Origin: Angelobacter sp036557225
Lineage (GTDB): Bacteria > Acidobacteriota > Terriglobia > Terriglobales > Acidobacteriaceae
Assembly (NCBI GenBank): GCA_036557225.1
Contig: DATBHX010000148.1
Coordinates: forward strand, 1 to 64,000
Length of the DNA: 64,000 nucleotides
Direction of reading: 5' to 3'
Position numbers and translations under genes: made by a program. Below are positions 26,370 through 34,157 of this stretch, in pieces (positions within the stretch are counted from its first letter, which is position 1; every line of letters begins with the position of its first letter). The notes beneath the pieces are model-generated. The model was not told the DNA's origin, did no database searches, and saw nothing but the letters and a program-made list of their open reading frames with translations.

Positions 26370-26458
26370 GGTCGCAAGGCTCGGTTAGTTAGAACCTTTT
26401 TCAATTCCGGGGGCCGGGGTCATCGCCGCGGCCATCGCCGGAGGAAGGAATCAGATAA

Positions 26459-27739
26459 ATGAAAAGCATACGCAAGCATGCTTCGTTTTGGGTAGGCGTT
26501 TTGGCGCTGGCAGGGCTGCTGTTCCTGGCGGCTCCCAAAATGATGGCCCAACAGGACGGGCCCCCAATCGGCGGAGATGCAGACGACACGTTCAACCCTC
26601 CACCCTGCGACTTTAGCGATACCTTCTACAGGGACAACGGCATCGACCCGACCCAGTTGGTGCTTCGTTTCGGAGATAACAATGGAACCACACGGCTGAC
26701 TGGCCCGCCGGCCAGAGGCAACCAAAAAAACTATGTGTCGGACAGCAACTGCGCCACGAAGGACCCCACTCGCAGAAATTTCCGCATCCTGGCGACTACG
26801 GGCGGGAACAATGACGATGGCAACAGTCCATTCAGCACGGGACAGCAGGAAACCTTTGAGTTTATCTCCATCCTGGCTTTTGTAACCAGCCAGAACAACT
26901 TTGAAAGTACCTATTCGCGCACGGTAGGGGCCACAGGCACTGGCGGTGGGTCAACTATCTCGATTGCCGGATCGGCAAACCCGCGTGGTATCGCGATGCA
27001 AGACATCGTCGGCAACTTTGAGGCTTACGCCGCAACGAAGCAGACGACGCCACAGGGCTTCGCTTTGAACCCTTGCCAGGCCGATATGCAAGCCCCCGGT
27101 GTGCCCACCACTCCGTGCTTCGATCTCGGCAGCGTCAATGCCGTGTTCACGCCGAACCTTCGCCAGGATTGGAGGTTCGCCACCAACCGCAATGCCATGG
27201 ACGGCAGCGACGGCAATTGCATCAGTACCGACCCCAACGTGTGTGGTGACGGGGTTAACGATGCTCCGTTTGGCTATTTCTGTGATGATCTGCTGGGTAT
27301 GTGGATCATCACCTATTTCTGGTTTACGCAGCCGCCCAACACCACCGATCCGGTCTGCGCTCCCATATTCAAGGCCATCGGACAAAAGAACGGCTTCAAT
27401 CTGGATGGGACTCCAATCATCCTGACGCCGCACGAACTCAACGATGAGCTCGAGGCCAACAACTGCGGAGCTGAAGGCCAGGAGGCAGTGGACGGCTCAG
27501 ACGGCGGTGCAGTCTGGCTTGTCTGTCCCGCCATTCCAGACCCGCGAGCAGGCGCCATAGCCACAGATGCATTCCTTGACCAGGTGTTCCTGCCCAACGG
27601 CGTTCCACAAAACATCAATATGACCATCAACTTCTTGAGCCTACAAATCTTTGGGTTGTTCCCCAACGAGCTGTCAGCGTCACAGAAGTCGCAGCTTAGT
27701 TCAGCGGCGGCTTCAGCAACAGCGGCGGCAACGCCGTAG
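26459..27739 (+). CDS. Exported protein of unknown function
   Basis: A 426-residue protein with a signal peptide (FWVGVLALAGLLFLAAPKMMAQ) and GGAGGAAGG before the ATG. It is rich in Asn, Asp, Thr and Cys (about nine Cys in the mature part), with motifs such as DGSDGNC and a DGSDGGAVWLVCP segment. No family is recognised. The many Cys suggest disulfide bonds. It sits between a copper chaperone gene and a solute-binding protein gene in the same direction, so it may be a structural or redox partner of the oxidase. Function unknown. Confidence 0.65.
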   Translation: MKSIRKHASFWVGVLALAGLLFLAAPKMMAQQDGPPIGGDADDTFNPPPCDFSDTFYRDNGIDPTQLVLRFGDNNGTTRLTGPPARGNQKNYVSDSNCATKDPTRRNFRILATTGGNNDDGNSPFSTGQQETFEFISILAFVTSQNNFESTYSRTVGATGTGGGSTISIAGSANPRGIAMQDIVGNFEAYAATKQTTPQGFALNPCQADMQAPGVPTTPCFDLGSVNAVFTPNLRQDWRFATNRNAMDGSDGNCISTDPNVCGDGVNDAPFGYFCDDLLGMWIITYFWFTQPPNTTDPVCAPIFKAIGQKNGFNLDGTPIILTPHELNDELEANNCGAEGQEAVDGSDGGAVWLVCPAIPDPRAGAIATDAFLDQVFLPNGVPQNINMTINFLSLQIFGLFPNELSASQKSQLSSAAASATAAATP

Positions 27740-27768
27740 CTTTTCGCTACTCCGGGAAAGTAGCAAGG

Positions 27769-27798
27769 CCCCTGGCAGAGCTTCGGCCCTGCCAGGGG
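27769..27798 (+). terminator. Strong hairpin after the exported protein gene
   Basis: CCCCTGGCAG (27769-27778) and CTGCCAGGGG (27789-27798) form a perfect 10-bp stem with a 10-base loop. No T-run follows, so termination may be partial. Confidence 0.5.
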
Positions 27799-27823
27799 TA
27801 GTCCTGTCTCAGGGGAACCGCAA

Positions 27824-29167
27824 ATGTCAGCTATCACGTTCAGGACAATATCTCGCCGCGATTTCATCAAATCGGCTGCCGGCGCAGCGGCAATGGGACC
27901 ATTCTTCCTTTTTCCCAGTCAAGCTCACGCCAGCCAGAAGACCCTCAAGATCGCAAAATGGACCCATTTTGTGCCTGAGTACGACAGCTGGTTTGAGTCG
28001 ATGGCCAAAGAGTGGGGCAAGCAGCACGATACAAAAATCATCGTGGATGAAATTCCGGTCGAGGGTGTACGCGCTGCAGCCACGGCTGAGGTCAAAGTCG
28101 GTAAAGGGCACGACGTTTTCATCTTTCCCTGGTCGCCCGCCGAGTACTACCAGCATGTGGTCGACCACGGCGAAATCTACCAGAACGTTGCTGGTAAATA
28201 CGGCGCGATTCCCCTGCTCGCGTACAGATCAACTTTCAACACCAAAACCAAGCAGTATTTTGCCTTCGCGGATTCCTGGGCGCCCTCGCCGCTGCACTTT
28301 TTCCAAGACGATTGGGCCAAGATCGGCATGCCGCTTGGACCGGTGCATTACGGCAGCTTGTACGGTGGCGGCAAAAAAATGCGTGAGCAGCTCAACATTC
28401 CGTGCGGCCTGGCCTTCACGCCAACCCTGGAAGGCAACGTTACGCTGCACACCATGCTGTACGCTTTTCGAGCGTGGATACTGGATGGCAGAGGAAACGT
28501 GCTTTTCAACAAGAATGCTTTCGCTGTCGGGGCGCTGAAGTACATTCAAATGCTCTATCGGGATTCAGGAACGCGGGAGCAGCTCAACTGGGCCTCGGGC
28601 GGCAACGTGCAGGCGATGTTGTCGCGCAAGACTTCTTGCACTACCAACGCAATCAGCCTTTTGCGGGCCGCCGAAAAACAAGAACCGGAGCTGGCAAGCA
28701 AGATCCTGTTGCAGCCGCCGCTGCTCGGACGGAACGGCATGGGCATAACCGCGCTGCCTCACGTCACCAACTGCTCAGTCATCTGGAAGTTCAGTAAAAA
28801 TCAAACTGGAGCAAAGCAGTTCCTGTCCGACCTGATTGACAGCTCAAGGACCGGTTACGAGAAGAGTATGGGCTGCAACTTTCCCATTTATCCCAAGACT
28901 GTACCGGACATTATTGTCCGGTTGTCAAAGGACCCTCAAGCCAATCCCGCAGACAAATATGTAGAACTCAAGGATGCGCTGCACTGGACGCCGAACCTGG
29001 GCGTGCCCGGATTTGCCACGCCGGCATTCATGGAGGTCTTCACCACTTCAGTGATTCCGCGGATGGTACAGAGCGTTCTCAAGAACGAACAGACTCCCGA
29101 GAACGCCGCTCTGGCCGCGCAGGGCGAGATTCAAAAGATCGTCGACAAATGGAACCAGCTCTCTTGA
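27824..29167 (+). CDS. Tat-exported ABC-type solute-binding protein (family 1-like), orphan
   Basis: A 447-residue protein with a twin-arginine signal (ISRRDFIKSAAGAA). The mature part resembles extracellular solute-binding family 1 proteins: KIAKWTHFVPEYDSWFE, KVGKGHDVFIFPW and the long two-lobe layout. Relatives bind sugars, phosphorylated compounds or polyamines for an ABC importer. No permease or ATPase gene lies nearby, so it is either an orphan that serves a distant transporter or a sensor or binding protein for the oxidase group. Tat export is unusual for this family and suggests a bound cofactor or metal. Confidence 0.8.
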   Translation: MSAITFRTISRRDFIKSAAGAAAMGPFFLFPSQAHASQKTLKIAKWTHFVPEYDSWFESMAKEWGKQHDTKIIVDEIPVEGVRAAATAEVKVGKGHDVFIFPWSPAEYYQHVVDHGEIYQNVAGKYGAIPLLAYRSTFNTKTKQYFAFADSWAPSPLHFFQDDWAKIGMPLGPVHYGSLYGGGKKMREQLNIPCGLAFTPTLEGNVTLHTMLYAFRAWILDGRGNVLFNKNAFAVGALKYIQMLYRDSGTREQLNWASGGNVQAMLSRKTSCTTNAISLLRAAEKQEPELASKILLQPPLLGRNGMGITALPHVTNCSVIWKFSKNQTGAKQFLSDLIDSSRTGYEKSMGCNFPIYPKTVPDIIVRLSKDPQANPADKYVELKDALHWTPNLGVPGFATPAFMEVFTTSVIPRMVQSVLKNEQTPENAALAAQGEIQKIVDKWNQLS

Positions 29168-29201
29168 GCCGGAGAGCACATAGGAAAACCCGGAGCTGAA
29201 T

Positions 29202-29729
29202 ATGACGACACAACGAGCCGCACTTGTCTTTTTCTTACTGATCGCAATGATGCCACTCTCTGCGACGGCGCCGGTCCCACGCCAATCCCCAGAGCTGAAA
29301 TTTCTTGATGCCGGCGGGAGGGAAGTGCTCCTCTCCAGTTTCAAGGGGAAAGTTATTGTTGTGGAGTTCCTGTTCTTGCGGTCGGAGCACTGCATTCGCG
29401 TGGCGCAGACACTCAACCGGCTCAACAGCGAATTAGGCCCGAGCGGTTTCCAGGCTCTGGCAGTCGCTTTCGGCGCGAATGCCAACGGCCCAGTTTTGGG
29501 CCAGGTCATGCAAAATCTCAGGCTCACCTACCCGATGGGATACACCTCTCCTGCTCAGGTAGACTCATTTCTTGGCCGCCAGGGGAAGGAAACTCTCAAC
29601 ATTCCGCAGATCGTCATCATCGACCGCGGCGGAATGATCCGCGCGCAAAACGGCGGGCAATACGACCCAAATCTGGAGAATGAAGACTCTCTGCGCGCTT
29701 TGCTCAAAAGTTTGCTGCAGAAATCCTGA
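29202..29729 (+). CDS. Exported thioredoxin-fold (redoxin-like) protein
   Basis: A 175-residue protein with a signal peptide (ALVFFLLIAMMPLSATA). The redoxin pattern is visible: FKGKVIVVEFLFLRSEHC, then a segment ending IPQIVIIDRGGMIR. Only one Cys (C64) is at the active-site position; a second resolving Cys is absent, so it is more like a peroxiredoxin or AhpC/TSA variant than a TlpA disulfide reductase. It ends the rightward gene group, 34 bases after the solute-binding protein, and faces the convergent permease gene. Confidence 0.72.
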   Translation: MTTQRAALVFFLLIAMMPLSATAPVPRQSPELKFLDAGGREVLLSSFKGKVIVVEFLFLRSEHCIRVAQTLNRLNSELGPSGFQALAVAFGANANGPVLGQVMQNLRLTYPMGYTSPAQVDSFLGRQGKETLNIPQIVIIDRGGMIRAQNGGQYDPNLENEDSLRALLKSLLQKS

Positions 29730-29765
29730 TTCAACTTATATATATCGACTCCGTAGACTGTCGGC

Positions 29766-32303
29766 CTATTCCGTGCGCAAGGCCTGCATCGGTTCGGTGT
29801 TCGCCGCTCTCCGCGCCGGTATCACAGCGGCGACAAAAGCTGCAGCTGCCAACACACAGGCGGTAATTGATAAAACGACAGGATCTGACGGCTTTACTCC
29901 GAATAGCTGGCTAGCCATCACACGGCCGCCAAAAATCGTGACCGGAATGCCGATTGCCAGGCCAATGCCAACCTGAACAAAGGCGCTGCGCAGGACCATG
30001 CGGAGCATGTCCACACGGTTGGCGCCCAACGCCATGCGAATGCCGATCTCACTGGTCCGTTGTTCCACCGAATAGGAAGTAACTCCATACAGGCCAATGG
30101 AAGCCAGGATCAATGCCAGGATGCCGAAGAACGATGTCAGTTTGGTGATCATCTTTTGCTGCACGAAGTTCATCTTCACCTGAGTGGCAAATGGCTGGAA
30201 ATCGATCACCGCCAGATCGGGATTGATCTGTGACAGCACGCGCCGCACCTGCACCTCAAACCCGGTAACTTCACCCCGCGTGAGGATTTCGATTGCGTTC
30301 AGGTAGTTGGAGCGATCTTCAAATTGCTTGTAGCGCGGATCGGGGTTGTGAGCAGTCTGTCCCTTCACCAAGAAGTACATGGGACGCATTTTGCTCGCGG
30401 CCTCCCAATAATTCGTGTCTTCCGTGACTCCCACGATCTCAAATGCCCCAGGATGCTTCAGGTCGTCACTGAAATACTTTCCGAGCGCGTGGCCGTCTTT
30501 GAAGTATTTCTGTTCAAAAAAACGATTCACCAGGGCTACGGTGTGGGTTGTGGGCGTGTCCTGCTCATTGATGGAGCGGCCTTCCACGATCTTGGTGCCG
30601 ATGGTTTCAAAATAACCCGGCGTAACGCGCACCCATGAGGCTCCATGATCGGGTGTTCCCGGGGGCGGTGGCGGCTCGCCGTCAATATACACGCTTTCGC
30701 CCCAGTTATCGCCTTCCATCGGGCTGTAAAGGGAGAAGCTGATCTGCTGAATGCCAGGGATCACGCTCAATCCGTCATGCAGCTGGCGATAAAACGGCTC
30801 CAGCTTGTCCGGTGAATATCCGGCCATCTGCGGATCGATGTGCAGAATGTATCGATTGGTGGTTTCAAAGCCGAAGTTCCGGTTCTGCATGTTCGTTAAG
30901 CTGCGCGTCAGCAAACCCGCGGCGCACAACAACACAAGCGACATTGCTGCCTGCAACACCACCAAAATTTTCTGTCCATAATTGCCTTTACCGCTGGTCG
31001 AGCGGCCGGCTCCGCGCAAAACGTCCGCAGGATTTGTGCTGGCCGTCATCCATGCGGGCGCCATTCCGAACAGCAGGCCAGTGACGAACGCGGTAGCAAA
31101 AGCAAAAGCCAGAACTGGCAGCGAGGGCGTGGCTTGGATCGGTACATATTCGTTGCCGAAGGCCAGGCTCATGATCATGCGCGTGCCGGCATAGGCAATT
31201 GCGACCCCAGCCACGCCGCCCATCATCGCCAACACCACGCTCTCCGTTAACGCCTGCCGCACCAGCGCAGGGCGCGGCGCACCCAACGCGGAGCGGATGG
31301 AAATCTGCTGCTTGCGTGTCGTTGCACGAACCAGCATCAGGTTTGCCAGGTTGGCACAGGCGATCAACAAGACGACAGCAGAAATCCACATCAGGAGGTA
31401 GAGCCCATCCTGATACTCGTCGCGCGCGCGCTGCAGACCGTTTCCGCCCGGCGAGAAGTGCAGCGTCTGTCTCGGAATCAGGGATTTGGAGCGTTCTTCC
31501 ACCTTGCTCAACGGGCTCATCAGGAACTGGCGCAATTCCACCTGCATCTGCGCTTCCATGGCCTTGGTGTCTGCTCCGGGCTTGAGCCGCCCAATCAGAT
31601 CAAGCCATTGCAGTGCCGCATCGTTCAGCAGCGCGTTGGCAGGCTCAAGCACCAATTCGTCCGCCAGCGGGACCCAGAATGAGGCAGGATTACTCTGGAT
31701 TCTGTCGCCAAAAAATATGGGTGGCGCGATACCTACCACTGTAACCGGCTGCGAGTTGATTACAAACCCTGCGCCAATCACGGAGCGGTCTCCGCCAAAT
31801 TTCTCTTTCCAGGTGCGGAAGCTCATGACCGCTACCGCTGGGGCGCCCTTGACGTCGTCCTGCGGAGAAAGCATACGGCCGGCGTAAGCCGGAATGCCAA
31901 AGGTCGAAAAATAATTTCCGGAAACGAATTCTCCGCGGAATGATTCAGCCGGCTTGTTACTCCCAACCCGGCGCACACCCATCAAGCTGCTTCCAGCCTG
32001 AAACGCAGCTAATTCTTCAAATCCTGGAGTCTGTTCCTTAAATTGCTTGTACAGCTCAAAAGAGAAGAGGGACCAGTTGTCCGGCATCCCGCCGTTAATG
32101 CAGCAGTTTTCTTCATTGCCGATTCGTACAAGCTGTTCCGGCTTTGCCACCGGCAGTGACTTAAGCAGTACGGCATGGATCAGCGTAAAAATCGCCGTGG
32201 TCGCACCAATGCCGAGCGCCAGCGTCAAAACCGCTGTCGTTGTAAATCCAGGAGCTTTCCTGAACTGCCGCAATGCATAGCGAATGTGCTCCAGAACCTG
32301 CAT
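29766..32303 (-). CDS. ADOP-type FtsX-like ABC permease
   Basis: An 845-residue membrane protein of the MacB/FtsX permease superfamily in its duplicated form, known as acidobacterial duplicated orphan permease. It starts MQVLEHIRYALRQFRKAPGF, has the first helix LTLALGIGATTAIF, a large periplasmic region and several helices in the middle (VVLLIACANLANLMLVRATTRKQ). A second FtsX-like block ends in RTSEIGIRMALGAN. ATG 32303 was chosen because family members begin at MxxLxxxxRYALRxxxxxPGF; the frame runs 93 bases further upstream. No ATPase gene is adjacent, as usual for this family. The substrate is unknown. It strongly supports the acidobacterial assignment. Confidence 0.9.
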   Translation of the reverse strand: MQVLEHIRYALRQFRKAPGFTTTAVLTLALGIGATTAIFTLIHAVLLKSLPVAKPEQLVRIGNEENCCINGGMPDNWSLFSFELYKQFKEQTPGFEELAAFQAGSSLMGVRRVGSNKPAESFRGEFVSGNYFSTFGIPAYAGRMLSPQDDVKGAPAVAVMSFRTWKEKFGGDRSVIGAGFVINSQPVTVVGIAPPIFFGDRIQSNPASFWVPLADELVLEPANALLNDAALQWLDLIGRLKPGADTKAMEAQMQVELRQFLMSPLSKVEERSKSLIPRQTLHFSPGGNGLQRARDEYQDGLYLLMWISAVVLLIACANLANLMLVRATTRKQQISIRSALGAPRPALVRQALTESVVLAMMGGVAGVAIAYAGTRMIMSLAFGNEYVPIQATPSLPVLAFAFATAFVTGLLFGMAPAWMTASTNPADVLRGAGRSTSGKGNYGQKILVVLQAAMSLVLLCAAGLLTRSLTNMQNRNFGFETTNRYILHIDPQMAGYSPDKLEPFYRQLHDGLSVIPGIQQISFSLYSPMEGDNWGESVYIDGEPPPPPGTPDHGASWVRVTPGYFETIGTKIVEGRSINEQDTPTTHTVALVNRFFEQKYFKDGHALGKYFSDDLKHPGAFEIVGVTEDTNYWEAASKMRPMYFLVKGQTAHNPDPRYKQFEDRSNYLNAIEILTRGEVTGFEVQVRRVLSQINPDLAVIDFQPFATQVKMNFVQQKMITKLTSFFGILALILASIGLYGVTSYSVEQRTSEIGIRMALGANRVDMLRMVLRSAFVQVGIGLAIGIPVTIFGGRVMASQLFGVKPSDPVVLSITACVLAAAAFVAAVIPARRAANTEPMQALRTE

Positions 32304-32562
32304 TCGATTTCTCTCCCTGATTGAACCGTTCCTGCTGAACGAGCAGACGAAAATGACGAGCACCTTAATATAAGGACCAGGAAAGGCTGATGACATGGCA
32401 CAGTCGGCGGCCTAAACAGCCTTTTGAGAGATATATACGGCCGCTGGAGAAAAAGGTTTCCAAAATTCAGGCATTTTTCCCTGAATATTGAATGATAGAC
32501 GCCAAATATTGGAGTTAGCCGCGGTTCCCGCCGGAAATGACGATCGCTTTACCTTCCGCAAA

Positions 32563-33735
32563 TCACTCACTCATCACAGATTTTGAAAGATGGCGGGGAC
32601 GGTCGACATTGCGTCCGCATAACACCGCTATATGGTAGGCAAGGAACTGGAGCGGTATTACCTCGACCATCGGCTGGAGAAGCAAAGGTGCTTCGGGAAC
32701 ACGCAGCACGCAGGGAGCAATTTTTTCTAATTCCGTATCGTTCTCACTCGCGATGGCCAGCACCGGAATCTCACGTTCAACAAATTCACGAATGCTGACC
32801 AGGGTCTTGCCATAGCGCATGACCGAATCCTGGTCGTGAGGATCCCGCGCCGCCAGTACGACAATGGGCAGATGTTCATTCACCAATGCCGTTGGCCCAT
32901 GCTTTAGTTCGCCCGTCGGATACCCTTCGGCATGAATGTAAGAAACTTCTTTCAGCTTGAGCGCGCCTTCCAAAGCGATCGGGTAGTCAATGTCCCTGCC
33001 CATATAAATGAAATCTTTGTATTCATAGAGCTGTTGGGCAAACTGCTGGCACTTTTGATCGGTTTCCAGGGCTTTCTCGATCATCTCCGGCAACCTGGGC
33101 AGCGCCTGGACCGCAAGCCTGGTGGCCTCATTCGCGGTGGACCGCATCAGGGCCAGATGCGTGGAGAAAAGAAAAAGCGCTGTGAGTTGAGTGGTAAAGC
33201 TCTTGGTAGCTGCGATTGCGACTTCTTCACCGGCGTGCGTCAGCAGGGTTGCATCTGCCAGCTGGGTCAGCGGCGTTTCCGGTACGTTACAGATCGCCAA
33301 TGAGGATGCGCCTTTTCTGCGCGCCACCTGTAGGGCAGTAATGGTATCGATGGTCGTCCCCGACTGCGAGGGAAAAATCGTCAGCTCATGAGGGGCCACT
33401 ACAGGGTCGCGATAGCAATATTGGCTGGCGAAATCCACTTCCACGTCCAGCCCCACCATCCGTTCCAGCATGAATTCGCCCACCATGCCCGCGTGCCGGC
33501 TGGAGCCACTGGCGGCGATGGTGATCTTGTTGATGCTTCGCACCAGATCCGCAGAAAGTCCTAATTGCGGCATGGAAATGTTTCCGCCGCGATCAAGGTT
33601 GTCTTCAATCACCGTACGCACGGCTTCTGGTTGATCGTAAATTTCCTTGATCATGTAATGCGCGAAACCGTTTTTGCCCTGGCTCATAGCTGCGTTTGCA
33701 TTCCTCGCACCGATTTGTTCACGATGGATCGTCAT
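32563..33735 (-). CDS. GlmS-type isomerase-only SIS protein (probable glucosamine-6-phosphate deaminase, NagB-II)
   Basis: A 390-residue protein equal to the C-terminal isomerase half of GlmS: HYMIKEIYDQP, two SIS modules, FPSQSGTTIDTI, EGALKLKEVSYIHAEGYPTGELKHGP and a C-terminus DRPRHLSKSV close to that of GlmS. The N-terminal glutaminase domain with its catalytic Cys is absent, so it cannot take the amino group from glutamine. Such proteins act as glucosamine-6-phosphate deaminases, here fitting the chitin/GlcNAc locus. ATG 33735 is chosen; an ATG 36 bases upstream is also open. A structured leader lies just upstream. Confidence 0.88.
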   Translation of the reverse strand: MTIHREQIGARNANAAMSQGKNGFAHYMIKEIYDQPEAVRTVIEDNLDRGGNISMPQLGLSADLVRSINKITIAASGSSRHAGMVGEFMLERMVGLDVEVDFASQYCYRDPVVAPHELTIFPSQSGTTIDTITALQVARRKGASSLAICNVPETPLTQLADATLLTHAGEEVAIAATKSFTTQLTALFLFSTHLALMRSTANEATRLAVQALPRLPEMIEKALETDQKCQQFAQQLYEYKDFIYMGRDIDYPIALEGALKLKEVSYIHAEGYPTGELKHGPTALVNEHLPIVVLAARDPHDQDSVMRYGKTLVSIREFVEREIPVLAIASENDTELEKIAPCVLRVPEAPLLLQPMVEVIPLQFLAYHIAVLCGRNVDRPRHLSKSVMSE

Positions 33736-34157
33736 GAAGAGCCTTGTGTCTTGCCGTTTAAGGTCTCGCAATGCCGAAGGTCACTTAAGTGAGCTATGCC
33801 AAAAGAGCGGGCCTACGTTCGTGATAGATGCCGAAAAGAGCAGGTACGCACACCAAAGAGAATCAGCGCCGCATGCCAATTCCCGGATTAGAGATTTGAA
33901 CGGTTCGGGAAACCACGGCTTAATGCGGAGCTACTTACCCCGTGGTGTAATAGCTCCGCATGGCCGCTCTGACGGTTCATCGCCAGAAAGCTGCACATCC
34001 TGCCGCGAGGCCTTTACCGCTGCGGCCGGGCAGAACTCTCACTTGAGAGCCCTGCCGGAGAGAGAGCGGCCGCAGCTAGGGCATTACGTCAGAAGAGTTG
34101 GGCAAGTGACCCTGGCGGGCAACGCGCGTGCGTGGCCCGCCTTGATCGGTTAGATCG
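33736..34157. other. Non-coding gap between receptor and isomerase genes
   Basis: 422 bases with no supported gene; the plus-strand frame 33674-34153 is antisense to the leader and has no similarity. The dominant content is secondary structure (see the candidate RNA feature), plus a GCGGGC/GCCCGC stem near 34115-34140 that may end the receptor transcript. Confidence 0.5.
33880..34075 (-). ncRNA. Candidate structured 5' leader RNA of the isomerase gene
   Basis: Read on the minus strand. First comes a long hairpin: CTGCGGCCG (34075-34067) with CGGCCGCAG (34028-34020), enclosing nested GGCAG/CTGCC and CTCTC/GAGAG stems. Then comes a perfect 11-bp stem ATGCGGAGCTA (33961-33951) with TAGCTCCGCAT (33933-33923), extended by TTAC/GTAA around the loop ACCACGGG. 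Seven loop bases (33946-33940) are exactly complementary to CCGTGGT at 33918-33912. The linker of four bases is too short to cross an 11-15 bp stem, so two alternative folds are more likely than a classic pseudoknot. A further 6-bp stem TTCCCG/CGGGAA (33911-33906, 33885-33880) follows. I recognise no known riboswitch class; the glmS ribozyme core is not visible. Confidence 0.45.

Noticed and set aside
33880..34075. glmS ribozyme
   Set aside because: Position suggested it, but I could not find the conserved glmS core sequence, and the helix order does not match what I recall.
33674..34153. 159-codon plus-strand frame between the isomerase and receptor genes
   Set aside because: It covers the structured leader antisense and the isomerase start. 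Its product has no recognisable features, and the base-pairing pattern explains the sequence better.
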